From the NCBI RefSeq assembly GCF_017569225.1, contig NZ_CP071868.1, forward strand, positions 62,001-126,000: 64,000 bases of DNA, written 5' to 3'. Every line of letters begins with the position of its first letter. Positions within the stretch are counted from its first letter, which is position 1. Of the stretch, positions 50,307 to 60,886 are shown piece by piece. The notes under the pieces are model-generated. The model searched no databases. It was not told where the DNA came from and saw only the letters and a list, made by a program, of their open reading frames with translations. Made by a program: the position numbers and the translations under genes. The stretch comes from Pengzhenrongella sicca (GTDB lineage: Bacteria > Actinomycetota > Actinomycetes > Actinomycetales > Cellulomonadaceae).

Positions 50307-51879
50307 ACCGAGCGATGACGAGGTAACGGGGGCCCCGGCGGGGGCCGGGCTGGCGGTCGCGGGCGCCACCTCGGCGGCCGACACGTCCACGGGCATCACA
50401 TCGGCGTGCGCCACCGCCACGGGTGTCATTGCGCCGGCGTTCTCGGTGGATGTGGCGTTCGGGCTGTTGCTTGGGCGGGTGTTTGCGGAGGCGGGGGCGG
50501 CGTTGGCGCAGGCCGCGGCGGCGGGGTCGTGCATTGCGGGTCCGATCGATCAGGTCGCGTTGGCCGCCGCGTTGATGGGGCAGGCGCCGGGCTCGCCGTT
50601 GGTGGACCTGCTTGAGGGTCTGTGCCCGGGGGATGTGCATGATGCGGTGTTGATCGAGGCGATCGCCGCCTGGGAACGCGTCACCTCACTCGCTGCGGCG
50701 CGGCAAGGCGAGATGATCGCCGAGCTCGCCCGCCGCCGGGACGCGCAGCGGCTGTCGGAGTTCGTGGGTGACGAGGTCGCGTCGGTGCTGGTGATGACCC
50801 GGTCGGTGGCGGAGGCAAAGGTCAGCCTCGGGACCTCACTGGCGGCGTGGCCCGCGGTGAATGAGGCGCTCGCATCTGGGGTGATCGATCACCGCAAGGC
50901 CACCGCCCTGGTCGACGGCGTCGGGCACCTCGACGACGACGCCGCAGCCGCCGTCCTGGACAAGGTGCTGCCGGTCGCGGCGGGTTTGACGGTGCCGGCG
51001 TTGAAGGCGCGCCTGCGTAAGGTCGAGCTGACCGTGAACCCGGCCGCCGTCGCTGAGCGGCGCGCCCGCGACGCCGCGGACAGGTATGTGCGGGTCAGCC
51101 CGGCGCCTGGGGTGATGGCGTGGTTGACCGCGTACCTACCCGCCAAGGACGCGATGACGGTGTTCACCGCGATCGACGCCATCGCGGCGTCCGCGGACCC
51201 CGCCGACCCGCGCGGGGTGGCGGCGCGGCGCGCGGATGCCCTGACCGACCTCTGCGCCGACATCCTCACCACCGGCATCGCCCCCACCACCGCACTGCCG
51301 GGCGGGGTCTTGAAGACCGAGCACGGTCGTCGACCGCACCTGCAGGTGACCGCGGCTGCGACGACGTTGTTGGGGTTGGATGAGGTGCCCGGGGAGCTGG
51401 CCGGGTACGGGCCGATCCCCGCAGACCTGGTCCGGGCGATCGCGGCGGACGCGACGTGGCGGCGGATCTTCACCGACCCCGCCACCGGGTGCGTGACGGG
51501 GATCGGGCCGCGCGGGTACCGCCCCGGCGCCGACCTGACCGGAACCGTCCTGGCCCGGGACAAGACGTGCACGTTCGTGGGGTGTCGGATGCCGGCGTGG
51601 CGGTGCGACCTGGACCACCGCGACCCCTACGACCACAACCACCCCGACCTCGGCGGGCAGACCTGCGCGGAGAACCTGCACTCGCTGTGTCGCCACCATC
51701 ACCGGGCCAAGACGTACGGCGGCTGGCACCCCGACCTCGACACCTCCACCGGCGACACCTGGTGGACCTCACCCACCAAACACCGCTACAAGCGACCGGC
51801 CACCGAGGTCAATCCCGAGCCGCCGCCACCCGACCGGCCCTGGCTCCACACGCCCCAGCCCGACGACCCACCCTTCTGA
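50299..51879 (+). CDS. DUF222 / 13E12-repeat-family HNH endonuclease
   Basis: A 526-residue protein of the 13E12-like family common in actinobacteria. The DUF222 helical region spans about 95-350 (AAWERVTSLAAARQGEMIAELARRR; VNEALASGVIDHRKATALVDGV). The C-terminal HNH domain (about 415-480) has LARDKTCTFVGCRMPAWRCDLDHRDPY and NLHSLCRHHHRAKTYGGW, keeping the zinc-type cysteines, the catalytic His and the final H-N-H pattern. The first about 50 residues are Thr/Ala/Gly-rich. Mycobacterial relatives are SOS-induced, and the LexA-like site here fits. The cellular role of the family is unsettled. Confidence 0.9.
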   Translation: MFEPSDDEVTGAPAGAGLAVAGATSAADTSTGITSACATATGVIAPAFSVDVAFGLLLGRVFAEAGAALAQAAAAGSCIAGPIDQVALAAALMGQAPGSPLVDLLEGLCPGDVHDAVLIEAIAAWERVTSLAAARQGEMIAELARRRDAQRLSEFVGDEVASVLVMTRSVAEAKVSLGTSLAAWPAVNEALASGVIDHRKATALVDGVGHLDDDAAAAVLDKVLPVAAGLTVPALKARLRKVELTVNPAAVAERRARDAADRYVRVSPAPGVMAWLTAYLPAKDAMTVFTAIDAIAASADPADPRGVAARRADALTDLCADILTTGIAPTTALPGGVLKTEHGRRPHLQVTAAATTLLGLDEVPGELAGYGPIPADLVRAIAADATWRRIFTDPATGCVTGIGPRGYRPGADLTGTVLARDKTCTFVGCRMPAWRCDLDHRDPYDHNHPDLGGQTCAENLHSLCRHHHRAKTYGGWHPDLDTSTGDTWWTSPTKHRYKRPATEVNPEPPPPDRPWLHTPQPDDPPF

Positions 51880-51904
51880 ACCGCTGCAACCGTGGATCAG
51901 GTGT

Positions 51905-53590
<1,686 letters not shown>

Positions 53591-53651
53591 AGGGGTGATG
53601 CTCTCACTCCTGGCGGCGCTCGGCACAAGCGCTGCCACGTACTCTGTCGAG

Positions 53652-53972
53652 ATGTTCCCGCCGCAGGTGCCCGCCGTCCACGTTGCCGACCTCGATCCGG
53701 CCGCGCCCGTCCCGGCCGGGACCACCCTGCTCGACGTGCGCGAGCGCGACGAGTGGGACGCCGGCCATGCCCCGGGCGCCCTGCACGTCCCGCTCGGCGA
53801 GCTCGTGGAGCGCGTCGGGGAGCTGCCCGCCGGCGCACCGCTGCTCGTCGTGTGCCACAGCGGCGCCCGGTCCGCGCGCGCGACGGCGTGGCTGAACGAG
53901 TCCGGCTACAGCGCCGAGAACCTCGATGGCGGCATGGTCGCGTGGTCCCGGGCCGGGCTGCCCGTCGTCTGA
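53652..53972 (+). CDS. Rhodanese-like sulfurtransferase, single domain
   Basis: A 106-residue rhodanese domain: VDLxx-like VHVADLDPAA start, LLDVRERDEWDAGHAPGALHVPLGELVERV (about 27-56), the active-site loop CHSGARSARA (about 70-79) with the catalytic cysteine intact, and the ending LDGGMVAWSRAGLPV. It should transfer sulfane sulfur from thiosulfate or persulfide carriers in the cytoplasm. TACTCT at 53640-53645 lies 6 nt before the ATG at 53652, which excludes the longer upstream start. The DUF5926 gene follows after 31 nt. Confidence 0.93.
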   Translation: MFPPQVPAVHVADLDPAAPVPAGTTLLDVRERDEWDAGHAPGALHVPLGELVERVGELPAGAPLLVVCHSGARSARATAWLNESGYSAENLDGGMVAWSRAGLPVV

Positions 53973-54003
53973 GCGGCTAACCGCCCCCGGTACGCTTCCT
54001 GGT

Positions 54004-54831
54004 ATGGCCAAGAAACCTTCCGTTGACTTCGTGCTGCGCCCGTTCGCCGGGCTGCCCGGCGAGCCCGACTGGGTCGCGCTGCGTGAGGTGGTGCCCGCCG
54101 CGACGGCGCCCGTGCGCACGACCGCGGAGTACGGCTCGCGCGACGTCGTCATCGCCACGGTGCTCCCGATGGCCTGGCCCGCGCTGCACCGGGCCGACGG
54201 CGTCGTGCTCGTCGCGCTGCAGACCAACTCCGGCTCGGGCGACGCGAGCCGGGACGTCGCGGCCGCTCTCCTCGAGGCCCTCGAGCTCACGCCCGGGAGC
54301 GCGGTGACCACGAGCGGCGTCCCCGTCCCCGGGCCCCGTCTGCAGGACGTGCTCGACCTGACGCTCGGCTTCGACGTCACGGTGCACGAGGGCTTCGACT
54401 TCTGGCTCGCGCCCGATGCCGAGGTCGGCGCCGACCTGCGCGAGGCGCTCGAGCAGGCGAACGAGTCCATGGTGCCGACGCGCCAGCTCGCGTCGGTGGA
54501 CTCGGCGTACTGGTGCCGCATGGGCGAGCGCGAGTACCTGCGCTGGGCGATGCCGCACGACGAGCAGCTGCTCGTTGACGCGCTCGCGCGGCTGCATGCG
54601 GCGCGCGAGTCGGCGATCGGCGCCGCGAAGTTCGTCGGCTACTTCCGCTCGAGCGGCGTCGTCGTGCCGGTGTGGGAGCTGGCGCCCGGCACGGCCGTCG
54701 AGGACCTCGAGCAGCCGGCCGCCGAGTTCCGGACGCGGTTCGAGGCCGCGCTCGCAGACACCTCGCCGCTGGACGCCAACGCCCGCCGTGCGCGCGCGGG
54801 CCTGGTCGCCCGCCAGGTCACCCTCCGCTGA
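54004..54831 (+). CDS. DUF5926-family protein
   Basis: A 275-residue actinobacterial protein with the family opening MAKKPSVDFVLRPFAGLPGEPDWVALREVVPAATA and internal motifs such as DVIATVLPMAWPALHRADG-like (about 45-62), GFDVTVHEGFDFWL (about 120-133) and MGEREYLRWAMPHDEQLLVDALARLHA (about 175-201). No membrane helix or catalytic motif is evident. Some homologues have a SEC-C-like tail, which is not seen here. Function is unknown. TACGCT at 53991-53996 lies 7 nt before the ATG. It is in a run of plus-strand genes with the rhodanese and glycosyltransferase. Confidence 0.85.
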   Translation: MAKKPSVDFVLRPFAGLPGEPDWVALREVVPAATAPVRTTAEYGSRDVVIATVLPMAWPALHRADGVVLVALQTNSGSGDASRDVAAALLEALELTPGSAVTTSGVPVPGPRLQDVLDLTLGFDVTVHEGFDFWLAPDAEVGADLREALEQANESMVPTRQLASVDSAYWCRMGEREYLRWAMPHDEQLLVDALARLHAARESAIGAAKFVGYFRSSGVVVPVWELAPGTAVEDLEQPAAEFRTRFEAALADTSPLDANARRARAGLVARQVTLR

Positions 54832-54909
54832 GGCCGTCGGCAGACGCGCGGGCGACGGCGCGGGGGGACGGGGATGGCCGACGGCGCCCACCCCGTTAGG
54901 GTGGAACGC

Positions 54910-55869
54910 GTGACAGGGGAAACGGTAGAAGAGCAGGTGCCGGAAGACCCGTCCGCCGCGCGCGAGTCGGGCCCGGCCGGATCCGGCGAGCCCGGGACCG
55001 GCGGCCGCAAGGCCAAGCGTCGGCGGAGCCGGAAGGTGAGCGCGGCCGCCGTGACCGACGGCACGGGCGCCGCCACGACCGCGACGACCGACGCGCTCGG
55101 CCACGTCACCCGCTCGCGCCAGCGCGTCGCCGTGATCATCCCGGCGAAGGACGAGTCCCGGCGGATCGCCGCGACCGTGCGCGCTGCACGCGCGATCCCG
55201 CACGTCGACCTCGTGCTGGTGGTCGACGACGGCAGCGTCGACAACACGCAGGACGTCGCGCGCGAGGCGGGCGCCGTCGTCGTGCGCCACTCGCACAACC
55301 GGGGCAAGGCCGCCGCGATGGAGACGGGCGCGGCGGTGGTCGCGATGCGCGACACCGACGACCGGCCGCCCCGGCTGCTGCTGTTCATCGACGGCGACAT
55401 GGGCGACACCGCGGTGAACACCGCGCCGCTGGTGCCCCCCGTCTTCGAGCGCGCGGCCGACGTGTCGATCGCGCTCCTGCCGCCGCAGCCCGGCGCGGGT
55501 GGCCGCGGGATCGTCGTCGGCGCCGCGCGCCGCGCGATCGCCTCGCTCACGGGGTGGACGCCCACCCAGCCGCTGTCCGGCACGCGCTGCCTCACCCGCG
55601 AGGCGTTCGAGGCGGCGACGCCGCTGGCGCGCGGCTGGGGCGTCGAGACGGGCATGACGATCGACCTGCTGCGGCAGGGGTTCGTCGCGGTCGAGGTGCC
55701 CTGCGAGCTGCGGCACCGCCCGTCGGGCACGGATCTGCGCGGTCAGCTGCACCGGGCGGCCCAGTACCGCGACGTACTGCTCGCGGTCAGCAACCGGCGG
55801 ATGCGCGGCGCGGCCAGCGCCGTCCGCGGCAAGCTCGCGCCCCCCGCGGCCCCGCGCACCCACCGCTGA
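54910..55869 (+). CDS. Family 2 glycosyltransferase (GpgS-like)
   Basis: A 319-residue GT-A enzyme. After a disordered Gly/Arg/Lys-rich first 70 residues, the fold begins RVAVIIPAKDESRRIAATV (about 72-90), continues LVVDDGSVDNTQDVAREAGAVVVRH (about 102-126), and has the metal motif LFIDGDMGDTA (about 158-168). Acceptor-side motifs GTRCLTREAFEA and GWGVETGMTIDLLRQG follow. This pattern fits glucosyl-3-phosphoglycerate synthase and related enzymes using UDP- or GDP-sugars. No phosphatase partner is close, so the product is not fixed. TAGGGT at 54897-54902 lies 7 nt before the GTG at 54910, which I take as the start. Confidence 0.85.
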   Translation: MTGETVEEQVPEDPSAARESGPAGSGEPGTGGRKAKRRRSRKVSAAAVTDGTGAATTATTDALGHVTRSRQRVAVIIPAKDESRRIAATVRAARAIPHVDLVLVVDDGSVDNTQDVAREAGAVVVRHSHNRGKAAAMETGAAVVAMRDTDDRPPRLLLFIDGDMGDTAVNTAPLVPPVFERAADVSIALLPPQPGAGGRGIVVGAARRAIASLTGWTPTQPLSGTRCLTREAFEAATPLARGWGVETGMTIDLLRQGFVAVEVPCELRHRPSGTDLRGQLHRAAQYRDVLLAVSNRRMRGAASAVRGKLAPPAAPRTHR

Positions 55870-55944
55870 CACATGCCGCGGACGAACGGCGCTCACGCAC
55901 GGCGCTGGCGCTCGGCTGACGCCCGACCTTGGCGGGCGCACCGA

Positions 55945-56054
55945 GTGTGGGCGATCTGCTCTCCGGCAGGCCGCTGTCGCGAATCTGCTGGTCGACGGCC
56001 CCGTCGGGGAACCGTTTGCCCACACTCGAACCGCAGGGAGCCGAACGCCCACAC
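55945..56054. repeat. 110-bp nested-palindrome element, copy 3
   Basis: Left edge GTGTGGGCGATCTGCTC and right edge GAGCCGAACGCCCACAC, with inner arms CGCGAATCTGCTGG / CCGTTTGCCCACAC and an apex CCCC-GT-CGGGG. The right half (CGAACCGCAGGGAGC) is nearly identical to copy 2. It lies between convergent genes, 75 nt past the glycosyltransferase stop and 35 nt past the stop of the large membrane protein. Confidence 0.87.
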
Positions 56055-56089
56055 CCGCGAGCCGGCCCGAGGCCCGAGGCCCGCGGCGG

Positions 56090-58495
56090 TCAGCGGGTGG
56101 GGCGGACCCGGAGCATCCAGGCGGCGCACGCCGCCACCAGGAGCGGCACCACCACCGCGATGCCCACGGCGGGGATGACGACGCCGGAGTCGTTGAGCGC
56201 AAACCCGATTCCCAACGTGATCGCGAGCGCGGTCAGGCCCGGGCGCAGCATCGGGGCGTCGGTGCCGAGCTGCGTCAGCGGCGCGCCGGCCGAGAGCCAG
56301 CCGAAGGGGCCACCGTCGGGCGCGCTCGCGAGGGTTCGCAGCGGGCGGCCGAGCACGAGCACCACGAGCGCGACCCCCGCGATCGCCAGCAGCGTCAGCG
56401 GGTTGCCGAACAGGATGTCGACGTTCTGGCTGGCCTTGCGCGTGAGCACCGGGACGAGGCCGCCGTCGAGCACCGTCTGGACGAACCGCCCGAGGTGGGT
56501 CCGCGAGTCGACCGGCCGGAGCCAGTCGAGCACGGCGAAGCTGATCACGACGGCCGCGCCCGCGGACAGGACGGCGAGCACCCGCCACCACGTCAGCCGG
56601 ACGCCGGCGGCGAGCAGGCCGAGCACCGCGAACCCGGGGACGAGCGCGGGCGGCCCGCCGAAGTCGCTGCCGAGGCCGGGCAGGCCGTCCAGCGCCGTGG
56701 CGATGATGCCGATCGCGGCCACGACGGCCACGGCCCGTGCCCGGCGGCCCCGCTTCACGAGCGAGTTGGCCACCGCGACCGCGAGCAGCAGCGTCGCGGC
56801 GGCGAACAGCGCGAACGCCTGGTTGTTGAAGCCGTAGAACCGCGCGCCCACGAGCGGCTGCACCCCCATCAGGGCGGAGATCTGCAGCCGTCCGCCGGTC
56901 CCGATGTCGACGGCGACGACCCCGGCGGTCACGGCGGCGACGACGCCGACCGGGCCGAGCAGCCACGACTTCCACGGCGGCAGCAGCGCGAGCCCCGTGA
57001 TCACGGCGATCCACGCGAGGATCAGCCCGGTGAGCGCGTACGACGGCGGCTGGACGCGCCACCAGGGCGTGAGGTTCGCGAGGAAGGTCGCCACCGGGAT
57101 CGAGGCGACCGCGACGCCCGCGACGCGCAGGCCCGCGAGCACCACCCCCGGGCGGCTGGTCAGCGAGCGCGCGACGGCGCGACCCGCGCGACCCGGCAGC
57201 ACGCGGTTCAGGCCGGTGCTCAGGTTTGCGAGCACGGCCCCGTTCAGGCCGAGCGTCACGAGCGCGTAGAGCACGAGGTTGACGGCGATGAGCAGCGTGA
57301 AGAACGGGCCCACGAGCGGGCGGACCGCCCGCGCGTGCCGATCCTGGTCGATCATCGCTGCCACCCGGCCGCTCGCGAGCTCCGGCCCCGCCGTCGTCGT
57401 GACCGGCGATCCCACGAGGACGCCCTCGGGCGCGCTGTCGCGGATGCCCAGCGCCGAGAGGATCGTCGGGGTCAGGTCGGTGGTCATGAGGTACCCGGGC
57501 TGGCGGGTGGACCGCGACTCGAGCAGGGTCTGCTCGAACGGGGCGCCGCCCTCGACCGCGCTCGGGCCCGTCGCGGCGGCGAGCTGCAGATGCGGCTGCG
57601 TCCCCGAGTCGGCGAGGGACGCCACGAGCACCGTTGCGTCCTGGCCCGAGCGGTCGACGGCGTCGAGCACCGCCGCGATGCGCGCGTCGACGGCGCGGAC
57701 CTGGTCGGACCGCGTCGGCTCGGTCACCGCGTCGGGCGCCGTCAGGTCGGCGTCGTCGCTCTCGCCCGGCTCGAGGGTCGGGGTGGCGCCGGGGTCGGGC
57801 TGGCCGTCGCCGTCCGCGTCGAGGCCCGACGGGACCCGGTCGACCGTGAGCTCGCCGGGATCGCGCACCGTGCCGACGTCGACGACGACGAGCGCCGAGG
57901 TCCCGAGCGCCGTCCGGACCGCGGTTTCGAGGTCGGCCACCGCAAACGGCCGGCGCTGGTGGACGCCGACCGCCCGCCCGCCCGAGTCCGCGAGGGCGAT
58001 CGCGGCGCCGGCGCCGATGCCGGTCGCAGTGACCCCGCCGGCGGCGACGGCGTCGCCCAGCACGCCGAGGTTCGCGTCGTAGTCCTCCTCGAGGGCGGAC
58101 TGCACGTAGTCGGCCCAGCCGGGCACGAGCGCGTCCGCGCCGGGCTCGCGCAGCGTCCGGCAGTCCCCGTACCTCTCGGCGGCGAGGTCGGCCGCGCGAG
58201 CGCCGGCCGACAGGGCGAGCCAGCCGTCCGCCGGGCAGGCGAACGGGTTCAGGCTGCGGGCCGCGACGGTCCCGACCGAGCCGGTGCGGGACAGGTCCCA
58301 CAGCGCGGGGGTCGTCAGGGCGCCGACGTCCTCCCAGCGCAGCCCGGTCATGCCGACGACGACGACCGGCCCGGGCTCGGCGGCCTCGGTCGCGGCCGCC
58401 GCAGCGGGACTCGCGCCCGCGAACGTCGCCAGCGCCGTGACGATCAGCGTCGCCGCAGCGCAGCCGGCACGGGTCAGAAGGGGGGGACGAGGCAC
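56090..58495 (-). CDS. Large exported membrane protein, alkaline-phosphatase-like head plus polytopic tail
   Basis: An 801-residue protein. A signal peptide (residues 1-38, ending SPAAAAA) is followed by an extracytoplasmic domain to about 420. Its start VVVVGMTGLRWEDVGALTTPALWDL resembles the metal-loop start of the alkaline-phosphatase superfamily, and LMTTDLTPTILSALGI (about 335-350) resembles its later strand. An EF-hand-like calcium loop DADGDGQPD lies at about 220-228. The remaining half has about ten membrane helices. I know it only as a conserved actinobacterial protein; the catalytic residues look incomplete. GTG start, with TAGGCT 6 nt upstream. Confidence 0.78.
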   Translation of the reverse strand: MPRPPLLTRAGCAAATLIVTALATFAGASPAAAAATEAAEPGPVVVVGMTGLRWEDVGALTTPALWDLSRTGSVGTVAARSLNPFACPADGWLALSAGARAADLAAERYGDCRTLREPGADALVPGWADYVQSALEEDYDANLGVLGDAVAAGGVTATGIGAGAAIALADSGGRAVGVHQRRPFAVADLETAVRTALGTSALVVVDVGTVRDPGELTVDRVPSGLDADGDGQPDPGATPTLEPGESDDADLTAPDAVTEPTRSDQVRAVDARIAAVLDAVDRSGQDATVLVASLADSGTQPHLQLAAATGPSAVEGGAPFEQTLLESRSTRQPGYLMTTDLTPTILSALGIRDSAPEGVLVGSPVTTTAGPELASGRVAAMIDQDRHARAVRPLVGPFFTLLIAVNLVLYALVTLGLNGAVLANLSTGLNRVLPGRAGRAVARSLTSRPGVVLAGLRVAGVAVASIPVATFLANLTPWWRVQPPSYALTGLILAWIAVITGLALLPPWKSWLLGPVGVVAAVTAGVVAVDIGTGGRLQISALMGVQPLVGARFYGFNNQAFALFAAATLLLAVAVANSLVKRGRRARAVAVVAAIGIIATALDGLPGLGSDFGGPPALVPGFAVLGLLAAGVRLTWWRVLAVLSAGAAVVISFAVLDWLRPVDSRTHLGRFVQTVLDGGLVPVLTRKASQNVDILFGNPLTLLAIAGVALVVLVLGRPLRTLASAPDGGPFGWLSAGAPLTQLGTDAPMLRPGLTALAITLGIGFALNDSGVVIPAVGIAVVVPLLVAACAAWMLRVRPTR

Positions 58496-58578
58496 CGGAC
58501 CAGCCTACGGGCGCGTCGCCACGAGATCGGCGGCGGCTAGGCTCGGCCCCGCTCGTGACCCGATGAAGGAGCCTTCCG

Positions 58579-59544
58579 ATGACCGCCTCGTCCCCGCTCC
58601 CGCGCTACGCCTACCTGGGGCCGGCGGGAACCTTCACCGAGGCCGCGCTGCGGCAGGTCGTCTCGCCCGACATGGCCGAGTACGTGCCGATGGTCGACGT
58701 CGTCTCGGCGCTCGAGGCCGTCCGCTCCGCCCGCGTCGACTTCGCCGTCGTGCCGATCGAGAACTCAGTCGAGGGCGGCGTCACCGCGACGCTCGACACG
58801 CTCGCGACGGGACGCCCGCTCGTGCTCGTGCGCGAGGTGCTGGTGCCCGTGGAGTTCGTCCTGGCCGCGCGCGCCGGGACGGTGCTGGCGGACGTCACCC
58901 GGGTCGCGACCCACCCGCACGCGTGGGCGCAGTGCCGGCGCTGGTTCAACGCCGCGCTGCCGGCGGCGGTGCACGTGCCCGCGACGTCGACGGCCGCCGC
59001 GGGCGCGCTGCTCGCGGACACCGCGCCGGGCCACGACCCGGGCTTCGACGCGGCGCTGCTGTCCCCGCTGAGCGCGCACCTGTACGGCCTCGAGGTGCTC
59101 GCCGAGCACGTCGCAGACAACGAGGCGGCGGTGACGCGCTTCGTCGTCGTCGGCGTCCCGGGGGCGTTGCCGCCGCGAACCGGCTCGGACAAGACCTCGC
59201 TCGTGGTGCACCTGCCCAGCAACGAGGCGGGCGCGCTGCTCGCGATGCTCGAGCAGTTCGCCGCGCGCGGGGTCAACCTGTCCCGGATCGAGTCGCGCCC
59301 GCTCGGTGACCGGCTCGGGCGGTACTCGTTCTCGATCGACGCCGACGGGCACCTCGCCGAGGAGCGCGTCGCCGAGGCCCTGATCGGGCTGCACCGGGTC
59401 TGCCCGCACGTGCGGTTCCTGGGCTCCTACCCGCGGGCCGACGGCGCGCCGACCGACGTGCGCCCGGGCACCGCGGACGCCGACTTCGACGGCGCGCGCT
59501 CGTGGGTCGCGTCGCTGCGCGCCGGGACGTGGCTCGCCGGCTGA
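58579..59544 (+). CDS. pheA: Prephenate dehydratase
   Basis: A 321-residue monofunctional prephenate dehydratase making phenylpyruvate in phenylalanine synthesis. The PDT domain starts YAYLGPAGTFTEAAL (about 10-24), contains VVPIENSVEGGVTATLDTL (about 57-75), and has the catalytic TRF motif at 186-188 (NEAAVTRFVVVG). The ACT domain (about 200-285) includes NLSRIESRPLGDRLGRYSFSIDADG, with the ESRP phenylalanine-binding motif, so feedback inhibition is expected. AAGGAG lies 7 nt before the ATG. It is divergent from the large membrane protein gene. Confidence 0.96.
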   Translation: MTASSPLPRYAYLGPAGTFTEAALRQVVSPDMAEYVPMVDVVSALEAVRSARVDFAVVPIENSVEGGVTATLDTLATGRPLVLVREVLVPVEFVLAARAGTVLADVTRVATHPHAWAQCRRWFNAALPAAVHVPATSTAAAGALLADTAPGHDPGFDAALLSPLSAHLYGLEVLAEHVADNEAAVTRFVVVGVPGALPPRTGSDKTSLVVHLPSNEAGALLAMLEQFAARGVNLSRIESRPLGDRLGRYSFSIDADGHLAEERVAEALIGLHRVCPHVRFLGSYPRADGAPTDVRPGTADADFDGARSWVASLRAGTWLAG

Positions 59545-59589
59545 CCGGTCCCCTCGGCTGACCGGTCCACCCGGCTGACCGGTCCACCC
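59539..59589. repeat. Tandem repeat, 3 x 17 bp, spanning the stop of pheA
   Basis: Units GGCTGACCGGTCCCCTC, GGCTGACCGGTCCACCC and GGCTGACCGGTCCACCC, with a partial fourth at 59590. The first unit contains the TGA of pheA (59542-59544), so each unit carries a TGA in the same phase-shifted place. The array fills the gap to the convergent lipid kinase gene. Confidence 0.85.
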
Positions 59590-59600
59590 GGCTGACCCAG

Positions 59601-60788
59601 CTACGCGACGCGGACCGTCAGCGCGCCGGGGTCCACCCGGACCGTGATCTCGCGGGCCCTGCCCAGCACGTCGCCGTCCACCTGGACGGCCTCGGGGCGA
59701 TCCGCGACCACGCGCAGCCGGCGCGCGCGCGAGTGGTCGATGCGGCCGATCTTGCCCGGCAGCCCGTTGCGCATGCCGACGCCCTGCAGCACGACCTCGC
59801 CGAACAGCTGCGCCCACCCCGCGAGCCCGCCGCGCGTGTCGATCGCGCCGATGTCGAGCCAGCCGTCGTCGAGCACGGCGTCGGGGAGCAGCGTGATGCC
59901 GCCCGGCAGCCGCCCGCAGTTGCCGACGAGCAGGCTGCGCACGCGCAGCGCCGTCGCGGGCGCGCCGTCGACGGTGATCCGCAGGTGCAGCCGGCGCCCG
60001 TGCAGGTGCCGCGCGCCCGCCACGAAGTAGGCGATCCACCCCACGCGGGCCTTGAGCACCTCGTCGGTGTCCGCCACCATCGCGGCGTCGAAGCCGAGCC
60101 CGGCGATGACCAGGAAGATGTGGTCCGTGGGCTGGGCGGGAGGCTCCGCGCGGGAGGCGGCGGGAGCGCCCGCCGCGTCGTCGACAGCCGCGTCGACCGT
60201 GGCCCCGTCGACCGGGGCCCCGTCGACCGTGGCCCCGTCGCGCTCGACCCGCAGCCAGCCGACGTCGATCGTGCGGCCCGTGCCCGTCAGGGCGAGCCCC
60301 AACGCGGCGTCCGCGTCCGTGAGCGGCAGGTCCAGGTTGCGCGCGAGCAGGTTGCCGGTGCCCTGCGGGATCAGCCCCATCGGGACCTGCGTCCCGGCGA
60401 GCGCCTCGGCGACGGCGCGCACGGTGCCGTCGCCCCCGACGGCCACGACGACGACGGCGCCGCGGGCGATCGCCGCCCGCGCCTGGCCGACCCCCGGGTC
60501 CGCGAGCGTCGTCTCGTACCAGAGCGGTTCGGGCATGTTGCGCGCGGCGCACGCGCGGATCGCCGCATCGCGCAGCGCGGACGCGCCGGCCTTGGTCGGG
60601 TTCGCGACGAACGCGACCAGGTCGCCCGTGACCTCGGGGCTGGGCTGGTGCTCCGCGGCGGCGGCGGTCGCGGCGGCCGACCGTGCCCCGCGCACCCCAC
60701 CAGCGCGCCTGATCGCGAGCGCCGCCACGACGATCGCGCCCACGGCGAGGACGAGGGCGATCAGGCTGATCCATTCGGGCCGAGACAT
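59601..60788 (-). CDS. Diacylglycerol-kinase-family lipid kinase
   Basis: A 395-residue protein. One N-terminal membrane helix (about 8-28, [20 protein letters not shown]) is followed by the DAGK catalytic domain: [22 protein letters not shown] (GGDGT at about 117-121), [20 protein letters not shown] (about 137-156) and [14 protein letters not shown] (about 230-243). Homologues phosphorylate diacylglycerol or sphingosine-like lipids. A Val/Asp/Gly-rich insert at about 185-215 is encoded by 15-bp tandem repeats and interrupts the domain. TAGCGT at 60800-60795 lies 6 nt before the ATG. It is divergent from serS. Confidence 0.88.
   Translation of the reverse strand: MSRPEWISLIALVLAVGAIVVAALAIRRAGGVRGARSAAATAAAAEHQPSPEVTGDLVAFVANPTKAGASALRDAAIRACAARNMPEPLWYETTLADPGVGQARAAIARGAVVVVAVGGDGTVRAVAEALAGTQVPMGLIPQGTGNLLARNLDLPLTDADAALGLALTGTGRTIDVGWLRVERDGATVDGAPVDGATVDAAVDDAAGAPAASRAEPPAQPTDHIFLVIAGLGFDAAMVADTDEVLKARVGWIAYFVAGARHLHGRRLHLRITVDGAPATALRVRSLLVGNCGRLPGGITLLPDAVLDDGWLDIGAIDTRGGLAGWAQLFGEVVLQGVGMRNGLPGKIGRIDHSRARRLRVVADRPEAVQVDGDVLGRAREITVRVDPGALTVRVA
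60192..60236. repeat. In-frame tandem repeat, 3 x 15 bp, inside the lipid kinase gene
   Basis: GTCGACCGTGGCCCC, GTCGACCGGGGCCCC and GTCGACCGTGGCCCC encode [10 protein letters not shown]-type pentapeptides in a loop of the kinase domain. It is internal, unlike the other arrays, which sit at gene ends. Confidence 0.78.
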
Positions 60789-60886
60789 GGCGCAACGCTA
60801 CGGCCTGTGACCTTCCGCGCCGCGCGAGGTGGGGCCGGCGCACGGCGCGGGACCAGACGGTGCCGGCGGGTCGTTACCCTCGGGGG

